In this document: piece by piece, positions 1-9,495 of the stretch
How positions within the stretch are numbered: the stretch's first letter is position 1
Layout of the letters: the number at the start of each line of letters is the position of its first letter
Assembly (NCBI RefSeq): GCF_019112545.1
Contig: NW_025064901.1
Location: 566,280-625,429, forward strand
Reading direction: 5' to 3'
Source of the DNA: Guyanagaster necrorhizus
Taxonomy: Eukaryota; Basidiomycota; Agaricomycetes; Agaricales; Physalacriaceae
DNA: 59,150 nucleotides
The notes under the pieces: generated by a model
Seen by the model: only the letters and a program-made list of their open reading frames with translations
Database searches by the model: none
What the model was told of the DNA's origin: nothing
Position numbers and translations under genes: made by a program

Positions 1-1695
1 CAATTTTCACAATTTTACATGCCTGAACGAGGAGAGGGCGTGTCAACGGGGGTATCGGCATGAGGGGGTCTTCCGGGTGTCGTCGTCCGTATTCCCTCCA
101 TGCGTATTCTGTCGCGGCATACTGTAGAATTTTTTCTTTTTCAGTACCTGCCGCATACCTGTACTCAAGTCCTAAGGACGTCGCTTGCCAGCGTGCGTCC
201 TGCCATAAGTAATTTCTCCCCTGCTCGTACAACTCCTGATATTCCTTGCCTCTGGCCCTCTCAATTTCCTCCCGCAGTGCTTCTTCATCTGTATCTTCTC
301 CTGCCCGTTCCAGCCGTTGTCGATATGAATCATCACTGTCCTCGTCGTCCTCCTCGTCGCCCTCGTCCCCGCTGTCCCCTTCCCCGAGGAGGGAACTGAT
401 GGGCTGGTCGTAGATGGACAGTACGAGAGGACGAAGGGTCATCGGGGACCCTTCCGTTGACTTGGGTACTGGGCCTGTCGTCCCCTCGGTCGCTGGTCCG
501 GGCGATAGGAGGGCTTCTGAGTCGACTGTAGTGCATCCCTCCGCGCGCTCTCGTCTCCTCCAGTTCTCGGCTATAGCGGCTGAAGAGTCGCTGGAACTCG
601 GGGTTAAGGAATTGTCGAGCGACCCTGCTACCCAGGAATCGCTGGAGAGCCCTGTCGGAGACGTGGGCATTGTCGGGTACTCGGAGCCCATAGGCTCCAA
701 GGATGGAGTCGGCGTCCGATGAGATGGTGTCGGTATGGGCGGGTATTCAAGGTCGACGGTCTGAGGTTCTCCTGTTCTTCCACATCGGATGGCCTCATCC
801 CAGCTGACGATGCTGGCAGGTCCTGTCCATGGATCGTCCTCTGAGTCGGGCTCTCTGAAAGGGGATCCGGAGTCGGTACGGAGCTCATACTCCCTAGGGG
901 AAGCTGACCCCATTCTTTCAATCTCTTCTCTCCTTCTCTGTGCTCATCCTTGTCGGTCATACTCTGCAGCTTCGTACCGCTCTCGGGCTTCCTCTCGGAT
1001 GTAGTCGGTGAGCTCCTCCTGAGTTCACCTAATTTCTTCCTCTCGCTCTTGATTCTGCTGCTGCTGCCTGACTGCTTCATCGTAGTCGAAGGGGACGTTG
1101 AGGTCCCACTCCGGGAATATCCTTTGTATAATTCTTCTCGTGGCGGCCCTTCCCCTTTCGCTGGCGGTTTCAGTCTCGGGCTCGCTCCCCACGTGAAGGT
1201 GTCGATATGGGTCTCCTGCCACGGAGATGGCAATGTCCGCGTTGTCGTAGTCAGGATGGATATCCCTTCCTCGTGGGTTGTTGACCCCCAGCCTGCTGAC
1301 GGACGGGCTGGAGCCAGAATTTGGCTCGGTGGGGGTTTTGGGGGGGTTCTGGGGGGGGTCGGGACTTTCGCGGGGTCCCATAGCCATCCGAGCGGCATCA
1401 AGGGAGTCCCGAGCATGGTTTCCAACCCCTGAGGGAATTGGGGAGGTGGAATGCTCGGGGGAACTGGCTGGAGTGACGTAGTTGGAGACCTCGGCGGGCT
1501 CCTGAGCAATGTTCGTTGTCCACGGATTCCGGAACCCTGTGAGAGCAGGGTGGCGGTCTCCGCCGTCTCGTCGAATGGTGTGTCGGGGTCCTTCCTCCTC
1601 GTGAAGGCTCCCCGGATCCGGGTTGCTATTCCCGGTTTCTGGTACGGGTCCCCCTTGCGGGAAGAAGGACGTTCTGGCGGAGGGGGGGATGTCAT
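1..1695 (-). pseudogene. gag: Gag N-terminal region of A1 (partial, frameshifted)
   Basis: The Gag frame starts near ATG 1695 (MTSPPPPERP) and is open to 628 (355 aa). It is rich in Pro, Ser, Thr and Arg and matches the N-terminus of A2 Gag (MTSPPPSEQP; PQGLETTLGTP...MPLGWL). Near 720-1000 the reading phase drifts relative to A2, showing a small indel, so the distal part (1-627) is in a shifted frame. The stretch at 333-536 reads as the C-terminal part of ORF1 in a third frame. The capsid and zinc knuckle lie outside the window. It starts about 200 nt downstream of ORF1 and overlaps it. Confidence 0.65.
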
Positions 1696-1897
1696 GGAAG
1701 GGGAGGTCCGGGGTTGCGTTGCGTAGTATCTGTTGGATGTGCTGGAATGCTTGATAGTGCCTGACTATCCAAGCTGCTACTGATTGTCGTCCACGGCAAA
1801 GGGTAATGATGGCGAGAAGTCCGAGCAATGTTCCGATAATGGAAGCGATTAGCTCAAAGAAGTCGTGGTTTAGGTCGGCGGTCGTTACTGGAGGCAT
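1025..1897 (-). CDS. ORF1 of A1: overlapping 5' ORF with an N-terminal membrane helix
   Basis: A 290-residue open segment starting at ATG 1897 (MPPV..., the first ATG after the LTR). Residues about 13-35 are hydrophobic (FFELIASIIGTLLGLL...), predicting one membrane helix. A Pro/Ser-rich middle follows, then a conserved stretch with the residues RHLHVGSEPE, then a Gln/Glu/Arg-rich, probably helical end. It stops at TGA 1025, where A2 stays open, so the natural protein is longer (about 490 aa in A2). It overlaps the Gag frame by several hundred bases, and the same ORF in the same phase occurs in A2, NB, B1 and B2. The function is unknown. It has no recognisable Env, protease or nucleocapsid motif. 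Confidence 0.65.
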   Translation of the reverse strand: MPPVTTADLNHDFFELIASIIGTLLGLLAIITLCRGRQSVAAWIVRHYQAFQHIQQILRNATPDLPFHDIPPSARTSFFPQGGPVPETGNSNPDPGSLHEEEGPRHTIRRDGGDRHPALTGFRNPWTTNIAQEPAEVSNYVTPASSPEHSTSPIPSGVGNHARDSLDAARMAMGPRESPDPPQNPPKTPTEPNSGSSPSVSRLGVNNPRGRDIHPDYDNADIAISVAGDPYRHLHVGSEPETETASERGRAATRRIIQRIFPEWDLNVPFDYDEAVRQQQQNQEREEEIR

Positions 1898-1939
1898 TCG
1901 GTTTCTCAGCACAATTGGGCTTGAGAAAGGGAAGGGAGA

Positions 1940-1952
1940 AGCTTCGAGCTAA
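1940..1952 (-). other. Primer-binding site of A1 (self-priming)
   Basis: TTAGCTCGAAGCT on the minus strand, one base inside the LTR. It pairs 13 of 13 with the LTR segment 2103-2115. I do not recognise the 3' end of a tRNA (which would end in CCA) as its partner. Confidence 0.75.
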
Positions 1953-1953
1953 T

Positions 1954-2386
1954 TGTTAAGCCCAAGCGTCACGTGGATGGATACACGTGGTAGACGGATG
2001 TTCCTTCGCACTTCGAGGAATCAACCGAATCCACTAGGGTATACCCGGGTATAGTGACTCAAGGTCAAATATAGACTCGAGGTAGAATGGTATGTATAAA
2101 CTTTAGCTCGAAGCTGGGGTGTTCCAGCGAGAGCTACAGTCCTTAAATACTGTACAGACGTCTTCTAATTATACTACTGCTTATTATGTATGTCTGTGTC
2201 CATAGTGCCCGTTGTCCTTGAGCATCGTTACCGTACATAAAAGGATGATTGTGCGTCGTCGGGCTGACTGTTGTAACGACTTGATGGGTAGGCTAGTTGT
2301 GCTGACTAAGCCTCCCACGGCCTTGTGCCCTCTGACTAATCATAAGAATAGGGGTAAAAAGGAAAAAAGGAAGATAAATCGTAACA
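1954..2386 (-). repeat. 5' LTR of A1 (433 bp)
   Basis: On the plus strand it begins TGTTAAGCCC and ends CGTAACA, giving a 5-bp terminal inverted repeat. It matches the two A2 LTRs along its length. Read on the minus strand, a TATTTAAG box (2142-2149) lies 34 nt before the self-primer (2103-2115). Confidence 0.93.
2103..2149 (-). promoter_or_regulatory. TATA-like box and predicted RNA start / self-primer of A1
   Basis: On the minus strand TATTTAAG (2149-2142) is followed 34 nt later by AGCTTCGAGCTAA (2115-2103). That 13-mer is the exact reverse complement of the primer-binding site at 1940-1952. By analogy with Tf1 of fission yeast, the RNA would start at about 2115 and its 5' end would fold back as primer. 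The motifs are seen directly; transcription is inferred. Confidence 0.7.
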
Positions 2387-2429
2387 AATAGTGACAGCTG
2401 CAGCAAGAACAGAGACCAAGCAGCAGCAG

Positions 2430-4308
2430 CAGCAGCTCAAGTGAGAGCCTTCTCCTCACCTCAGACCCAATAATGCCAGACCAAGCACTCAGCCCCAGCA
2501 CAGCTGCCCTGAAGGTCTATGACTCATGTGACAGTTCCCTCCTTGAGGAGAATATGAGCAAGACTATCAATGAGGATGACAGAGATAAGGGGGAAGATCT
2601 CAATAAGAAAGTCAAGGATCCCCTTCCTGAGTGAGAGAGTATGTTCAATCAGCATGAGCATGAAGAGAATTTGAAGAGACTAGCATATGAGATGCACCAG
2701 AAGAATTTTTTGGAGTTGTATCAGGAAGGTATGACTACACTATAGATGGATGACACCTAGTTGATGTCATCCATGAGACAAAGGTATATCACCACTGACA
2801 TTGTTGAGCAGGCAGACATTTTGCAATATACAGCCACTGAGCAGACCATTTTTATTTACAATCTAAGATATTTAGAATACCAAATAGCATGACTACCACT
2901 GTATTGGCCTAAGTACAATCTGACACTAAGAGTATAGACACCAAGTGTGATGCTGAGTAAATTGGCATACTTAGCAGGCTCAATCTGATTGGTATTATCA
3001 AGATACTCATTTGCCACCTCAGCTGTCTGTAGCATGGCATCTCAGCTTTCCAAGAGCTGATCTCAATGGGGAAGTTATTACTCTAACCTGTGAAGGTTGC
3101 CAGTTTGGTAACTATTTGCAGGACAACCTTTGCCAGATGAAGCTAAAGGCAGTGGGTCAGCTCCAAAGGCTCCTGAAGCCAATGACTCTGAGGCTATTGC
3201 TTAAGGCTGGACTGTTAGAGATGGGCAGATCATGTGAAAAGAAGTACCTCTGTCAGGAAGTTCTATCACTGATGATGGCTCTCTCCATTTATATCCAGAG
3301 CCTCTGACAAGCTGGGCAGTTTCACCCTGGGGCAGGATTCTGAATCTGACAACCACCCTCATATCTGACACTCAAATTTTAAATGTCAAACCAGATCTCA
3401 TATGTGAACTCTGTGCATTTAGAAGAATATCTGACAATATTGACTGCTTTTTAACTGACTGTGATCAATATTTCCAAGTCTTCACCTTGTACTTCCAGCT
3501 TAACATGTACAAGATGACATTTGCCTCAACCCATATGAAGGACAAGATGAAAACATGATGGATTCTTCTATCTCTCACATTCTAGTTGACCACTCAGCAA
3601 TATCACTGGTATTCCTCATGGCCAGTACTCAAACAGATGATCATCAAGAAGTTCATAGACTCTGATATCCAAGAAGTCCATAAGCAAAAGATGAAGGACT
3701 TCAAGATGGCTGACAAGCCAGCCACTAAGTACTTTGACAAACTAGAGTGACTCAGCAAGTTGACAGGAGTCCAGGATAATGTAGCTGATACTGGCTGCAT
3801 GGTCAAATATATGAAGATGGGAGCACTACCTTCCTATCTCAAGATTATCTCTGACATTGAGCATGGTATTCCAAAGGGATATGATAAATGGAAGGCCAGA
3901 ATTATCACCATATATAGAGAATGGCAATGACAGAGAGCAGAAGTGTCCAACCTATTGTGGGGAGGACCAAAGAAGCAGAGATAGAGCCTGAAGCCCTCTG
4001 CCTCTAGCATGACCACATCTGCCAGGCCTGGTGACTTGACCCCAACTTCCTCATACAGTGAGAAGCAAACTGGTACAGATATGACATATACCAGAACAGG
4101 AAAGCTAATAGACATGGATCACCTCAAGAAGGAGGAGAAGTGTTTCAATTATGGCCAGAAGGGCCACATAACATGAAACTGTCTCCAGAAGAAGAATAAG
4201 TGCACCCAAGAAGACATCCAAGTGCAGATCACAGAACTGATGAAGGAGGAAGAAAACCTTGAGCCAGATGCCAAGACCAAGGAGGTAAAAGATCAGGCCA
4301 AGCAGTGA
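2430..4308 (+). pseudogene. gag: Decayed gag of C1
   Basis: The frame can be followed by similarity to B1 and B2 Gag but is broken by many stops. The capsid-like part lies around 3410-3910 (residues such as KFIDSDIQEVHKQKMKDFKM) and the nucleocapsid around 4110-4200. The zinc knuckle is dead: its second Cys is Tyr (CFNYGQKGHIT) and the Trp before the last Cys is a TGA stop. The Gag frame ends at TGA 4306-4308 after DQAKQ. Pol continues in the -1 frame, as in the other copies. It encodes no usable protein now. Confidence 0.78.
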
Positions 4309-6649
4309 GCAATTCCACTGGCTTGGCCAAAATACCAAAGAGTAGTGTGTCACAATTATCTGCTGAACAGACTGACTTTATCTCTGTAGTACCACCTATG
4401 TCTAAATTATGCATGCATTCAAATATACCCAACATTACCACTCAGACCCCAGAATCACCAAAGGAACCAACTCAATCACCTATGGGCCAAAGGAGGACAG
4501 TGAGCCCTATTGGTGCATCATCATCAACAGTTTGCTGAACTGACCCTGTAGAAACTCAACTGCTCATGGGCCAAACAGGGGCAGAGAGCCTCATTAGCTG
4601 GTTAAGGCCATTCAACACTGAATAGACTTGGTGAGCCATCAAGGACATGAAGGATGAAGTAGCAGCAAAGGCCATACTTAAGAATTGAGTACACAAGACC
4701 TGAGCTGAGAAAGTGATCAATGATATGATTATAAGAATGTGAGAAGCAGAATGATGTTGAGCCCTGAAATAGCTTGATAAATTACATAGACTATAGAAGT
4801 TTATCTGATGATCCAAGACTTTGGGCCAGGACCTATTAGCCAAGATCTGAATTGAGACACTCACATAGTTATCACACTAATTGATAGTGAGTGCACAGGA
4901 AGCTCAATCAACCATGCTTTTATCATTAAGCATGGACTTTCCACTTGAGCCACAGCTGCTCTGATCCCCATATACAATGCAGACAGGATAAAGAACCAAG
5001 CCAGTTCGATTACCAAATACATGGAGCTCAGGCTCACTATCAGTGATCATTCAGAATGAATTAACTTGGCAGTAACTGACTTAGAGACTAAGAAAATATT
5101 CTTTGGTCATGATTAGCTGATTCAACACAATCTGCTAATTAACTAGAAGACTGAATGCATCATTTTTGCTAGATGCTAATGTCAGAAAATCCCATTCAAA
5201 CTATCTGATAAGGATCTCGAAGATTGATGGGATGAAGAAATGAAAGACAGCAAGATGATTCTTGCTGTCAACCTACAGAAGGCCATTCATGTGTATGTTA
5301 TACACTATGCAAACAACTTAGCAGCAAAGGCCAATGCTGAGAAAGGGGAAAAGACATTCAAGGAGATGGTACCTGAATAGGTATGGGACTATTGAGACTT
5401 ATTTGAGAAAGAAAGTTTTGATAAATTATCCAATCTAAAACCTTGAGATCATACTACAAAACTGATTCCAAATGTGAATGCCAACCTGGACTGCAAGTGT
5501 TATCTACTTGGCAACAATGAACAACAGGAACTGAATAAGTTTCTCAATGAGAACTTATCCAGCAGAAGAATTCAGCCATCAAAATCTCTGATGGCCTCAC
5601 CCTTCTTCTTCATCAAGAAGAAGGATGGAAAACTCTGACCAGTATAGGATTACTGAAAGCTGAATGAGATAATGATCAAGAATTGTTATCTGCTTTCATT
5701 AATTTCAGAATTGATGGACAAGCTCCATAATGCCAAATATTACACTAAATTAGATGTCTGATGGGGGTACAACAATGTATATATCAAAGAAGGTGACAAA
5801 TGGAAGGCTGCTTTTTGAACTAACTATAAGTTGTTCAAACCAATGGTTATGTTCTTTAGACTCACCAATTTGCCAGCAACCTTCCAGTGCATGATGAATG
5901 ATATCTTCAAAGATCTCATTGCCACAGAGAAGGTCATAATCAATTTGAACAATATTTTGATAATGTCCAAAGCCAAGAAAGAACATCAGTATCTAGTATG
6001 ACAGGTACTAGTGCTGATGAAAAAACATCAGCTTTTTCTCAAAGCTGAGAAATGTGAATTTGAGGTATTAGAAACAGAATATCTTAAAGTCATTATCAGC
6101 AAAGGAAGCATCAGAATAGACCCTGTCAAGGTGGCAGGAGTAACTGAATGGCCAGAACTGACCAAGAAGAAGGAACTGCAATCATTTCTTGGATTCACCA
6201 ACTTCTATTGGTAGTTCATTTGGGACTACAGCAAGATAGTCTGACTGATGATGCAATTGACCAGGAATGCTCCATGGACTTAGAGAAGTTCTCAACAGAT
6301 GGTGTTTAATAATCTTAAATGCTGATTGACTGAAGACATGATCCTTGCCATATTAAGCCAGGATGAGAAATTCTGAGTAGAGGCTGATTCAAGTGAAGAC
6401 ACTATAGGTGCTATTCTCTCTCAGGAATAGGATAGCAAATAGTGACTGGTTGTGTTTATATCTAAAGCACTCATGGTGACAAAATATAACTATAAAATTT
6501 ATGACAAGGAGCTCCTTATTATAATGCTCACACTCACTGAGTGGTGGCATTATCTCATTGGAGCAGTCCAGACCTTCAAGATCTGGACTGATCATCAGAA
6601 CCTCTGATATTTCTGACTCTCTCAGAAGCTTAATTGCCAGCAAGCCTGA
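4282..6649 (+). pseudogene. pol: Decayed pol of C1, part 1 (PR, RT, RNase H)
   Basis: The -1 frame relative to gag is open at 4305-4538 (QLSAEQTDFISVVPP...) and then decays. The protease region lies near 4860-5140, where the DSG motif can still be guessed (IDSECTGSSIN). RT lies around 5540-6240 with KKDGKL and a palm motif reading NLNN where intact copies have YLDD, so RT is catalytically dead. RNase H follows (VEADSSED, IYDKELL, WTDHQNL near 6380-6600). It is cut at 6649 by element NB and resumes at 12155. Nearly every stop is a TGA or TAG at the position of a CGA or TGG codon in a sister copy. Confidence 0.8.
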
Positions 6650-7175
6650 TGTTAAGCCCAAATCCCACGTGACAATCAACATGTGATAAACAGTTCGGCG
6701 CCTCGCACTTCGGACATGTCCGACTGAGTTCACTGATGTGTGGAGAGTGTTGTGTGGTTCAAGGCCTGATGAATTAGTTGAGCTCGAGATAAGATAGTGG
6801 TGTATAAACTTTAGTTCGAGACTGGGGTATTACAGCAAGAACTAAGCTACTTAAATACTGTTTGCTATAAATGACTGTTCACAAAAGCTGTTCTCCTGCT
6901 GTGTGCTGTTCCCCCTACCGTTTGTCAGCCTCTCCACAAAATCTATTGTCCTGCTGTGTGCTGTTACTGCTGCACCACAGTTGGAGGACAAAAGGAGCAT
7001 TGTCTCTCCCTTCACAGCACACAGCAGTGCAGTATGACACTGACTGACTGGATTGCTGATCTAAGCATTCCCACAGTCATAAGCGCTGGCCTAAGCACCC
7101 TGACTAAGCAAAGATAGGGGTCATTTCTGAAGGAAGAGAAAGAAAAATAGGAAAAAGATCAGAAAAATCGTAACA
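6650..7175 (-). repeat. 3' LTR of NB (526 bp)
   Basis: TGTTAAGCCC...CGTAACA on the plus strand. It has the same length as its partner at 11629-12154, and the differences I see are transitions. It is preceded by CCTGA. Confidence 0.93.
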
Positions 7176-7207
7176 TTACCCCCTCCTTAAGACCATCGTC
7201 CCGATGG
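7176..7207 (-). promoter_or_regulatory. Polypurine tract and adjoining hairpin of NB
   Basis: On the minus strand CTTAAGGAGGGGGTAA abuts the 3' LTR, a typical plus-strand primer. Directly upstream, CCATCGGGACGATGG (7193-7207) is a perfect 6-bp-stem, 3-nt-loop inverted repeat. The same pair of signals occurs in A2, B1 and B2. Confidence 0.8.
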
Positions 7208-9380
7208 TTAAGTAAGGGGGGTCCCCCGCCCTTTGGCAGGAGGTGGCCGATCTGCTGGACCCGTCTGTCGGTTTGCAGATTGATAAAGACATTGACTGAT
7301 ATTTGGTTGTTTGCCTTGTTGCAGGATCTCGAACTGCGAGAGCGATGTGTTCCGACTATGTTCGGTCGTTATGTCGTGACTTTCGATATGTCGGAGGCTG
7401 CCTGTGGATCTATCGTGTACATTTGCCTCATTGCTTTTCGCTGTATGTCCCACAGGGTTATCTTTATTGTCCATCCGTACATGTCCTCTGCTGATGGCAG
7501 GTCAACGTATTTCTTCAGGGATGATATTGAACATCACCCCCTTGTTGTTGAACCGTCTGCCGCTTTACAGATTCGTAAAGACATTGGCTGGTCATTGGTT
7601 GTTTTGACATTTGGATTCGTTGGCCATTTCAGGCCGGTTTCGGATGGGATGTATTAGCCCGATATTGCTCGTCAGCTTCATTGTATATTTGTTTTGATCG
7701 TGATTGAGAAGTGATTGACATTTGACGTTTGAGTGCGTCATAGCCGTCGGTTTTGGGTTCGAGGGATTCCTAGTTTGCTTTGTTACAGGTGTGTCGTTAT
7801 TGGGCTGCTGTAACATTCCCTTGTCATTGGTTGGTCACCCTGTTTTCTTGAACAGAGTCATCTGAGATTGTCTGTGCTCCAATGAGATAGTGTCATCACT
7901 CTGAGAGTGTGAGTACTATGACGAGGAGTTTGGAGAATTTCGGTCTTGGAAGTTCCCCGTTTCCTTATGGCATTTCCAGCCTAGGCCTTCGATTTGTCGC
8001 AGGCTGCCTGTGGATCCAACGTATACTTGAGACACATTGCTTCTCACCGTATGTCCCATTGTCGGTCCGTGATGTTCAGCAAGTTTCTTCGGCAATCAAC
8101 GGTACTTCCAATGAGATAGTCTCATCACTCAAGAGCATGAGTGCTATAGTGAGGTGTATCGAAGATCTCCTTTCTGCACCTGACTACTATCAGTGCTTGG
8201 TTCCTATCCTGGCTTGATCCAGCCAGAATTCTATTCTTTGGCTATTCGATACCGAATGCCACTCGTTAAGAAATTTCCTGGTCCTTTGAGGAATCTCTGT
8301 ATTCTTGATCGGACGATGTTGTCGAATGATTTGTTGGTTAATTATAGCAATAATGATTGTTCCTTCTATTTGTGGAACAAGTGATCAGAATGATCGCTTT
8401 CGAGAAGTAGTCGACTGTGATGGTAATTGCATCATAGCCGGTACTTTCAGGAAATTCAGTAATTTGCTTTGTGTGATCGTCTTCGAGAAGTAATTCGTCA
8501 ATGATCATGATTGTATCATCGGCATTGCTTTCGGGAAGATGTAGTTTTTTGGTTCTCTGCTGACGAAGAGTTCCAATTCGCAATTCATCCCTGATGAATT
8601 CCTTCGTCGGAAGTTTCCTATCGCTGGTTAAGTGATAGGGTTTTGGTTTGATCCAGTACCTTGGATCCATTTGTGTATCCTTTCTCCATGGCTGTAACTA
8701 TGCCGCTGGAGCTTTTTGAATGGAGGAACATGGCTTTCCTTGTCATTTCCTCATTCCTTTGTTGTTCTTGACATATCCGGTGATATCGTGGTCCATCTTG
8801 GGCTATGAATATCATTCCAAGATTGTTGTTGCCGATCCGCGATGTTTGGCAATCTCCTGATCTGTTTAGATCATTTGAGATCGACATTACTCCAATGAGA
8901 TAATCCCATTCCTCAAGAGTACGAGTATTATAGTGAGGAGTTTTTGAAGACCTCATTGTGGCACTTCGTTATCGGAAGTGCCTTTTCCTATTCTGGCTTG
9001 GTTTAGCCGGAATGCTGTCTTTCGTTACTTTTTCAGAAATTCCCCGTTCCCTTGGGGAATTTCCAAGTGTGGCTATGTCACCCGCTAGACCATGTTGCTG
9101 GATGATCCGCCGGTAGAAGTTAATTAATCCATGAAAGGATCATAGTTTCTTCTGTTTTAGTCCCGATCCATAATCGGGACTGTGCTGGTGTTTCTTCTTG
9201 TACCAGTGTCCTCCATCCCATTGGTACAAACAATGTTTGTCTTGTTCGAAGAGCAGGTTGCCATATGATGCCTTCAGCACTCGTTAGTTAAACGATGCAC
9301 TTTTTTGGCGTTGTGGTTACTATAAAAAGAAAATGTTAGTTTATCAATTTAGTGTGTGGCCGAGTCCCTGAGTTCGGCCC
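7208..9380 (-). pseudogene. pol: Collapsed, reiterated pol remnant of NB
   Basis: The downstream end (7208-7474, 88 aa, ...TGSLRHIESHDITTEHS...LSQFEILQQ) matches the tail that follows the B1 chromodomain. Upstream are scraps of pol: an RT/RNase H linker with INFYRRII (about 9050-9140), an RNase H piece EEWDYLIGV (about 8890), and an integrase piece PESTGYDAITITVDYFSKAII (about 8400-8560). They recur: the block CCAATGAGATA...GTGAGG appears near 7879, 8108 and 8892, and an integrase-like GYDA stretch reappears near 7650-7800. The pol tail stretch at 7390-7450 also recurs near 8005. No catalytic motif is complete. I read it as a pol segment that was copied and deleted several times. Confidence 0.68.
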
Positions 9381-9495
9381 GTGCTGTCCAGTAATATATG
9401 TCAGGGTCTGTTGGAGGTCCTTATCCTCTTTTCTTGGGGAATGCTGGTTCCTGAGTTTGATGGCCATATGCTAAGGCAATTGCCTTGGCCCTTTG

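Larger units (their letters stand above)
1..2386 (-). mobile_element. Family A chromovirus A1, 5' part only
   Basis: A minus-strand Ty3/gypsy element of which the window holds only the 5' LTR (1954-2386) and the start of the internal region; the rest lies left of base 1. The internal part matches element A2 (about 20.0-21.97 kb) in order and strand: primer-binding site, ORF1 with a membrane helix, then the overlapping Gag frame. It interrupts the gag of the older plus-strand element C1, whose sequence starts right after the LTR. The TSD cannot be checked because the other end is outside the window. Many CpGs are retained, so it is younger than C1. Confidence 0.88.

Noticed and set aside
789..1726. 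Plus-strand ORFs of 70-160 codons opposite to A1 gag/ORF1
   Set aside because: They mirror the GC-rich, Pro/Ser/Arg-coding minus strand and lack a consistent match in the sister copies, so they are antisense shadows.
1940..1952. tRNA-primed PBS
   Set aside because: No match to a recognisable tRNA 3' end (TGG-start PBS) next to any LTR, whereas the match to the element's own LTR is exact or nearly so.
2415..2440. CAG-rich run in C1 (AGCAGCAGCAGCAGC)
   Set aside because: Short, and part of the Gln/Ser-coding stretch homologous to CACCACCAGCAG in B1 gag; not a separate microsatellite of note.
3011..4864. Minus-strand ORFs of 70-100 codons opposite to C1 gag/pol
   Set aside because: They are shadows. 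The plus strand carries the homologous Gag/Pol sequence, and the minus frames have no counterpart in B1 or B2.
7879..8940. Three spaced copies of CCAATGAGATA considered as a CRISPR or regulatory iteron array
   Set aside because: The copies are irregularly spaced, diverged, and correspond to RNase H coding sequence (LIGV) on the minus strand.
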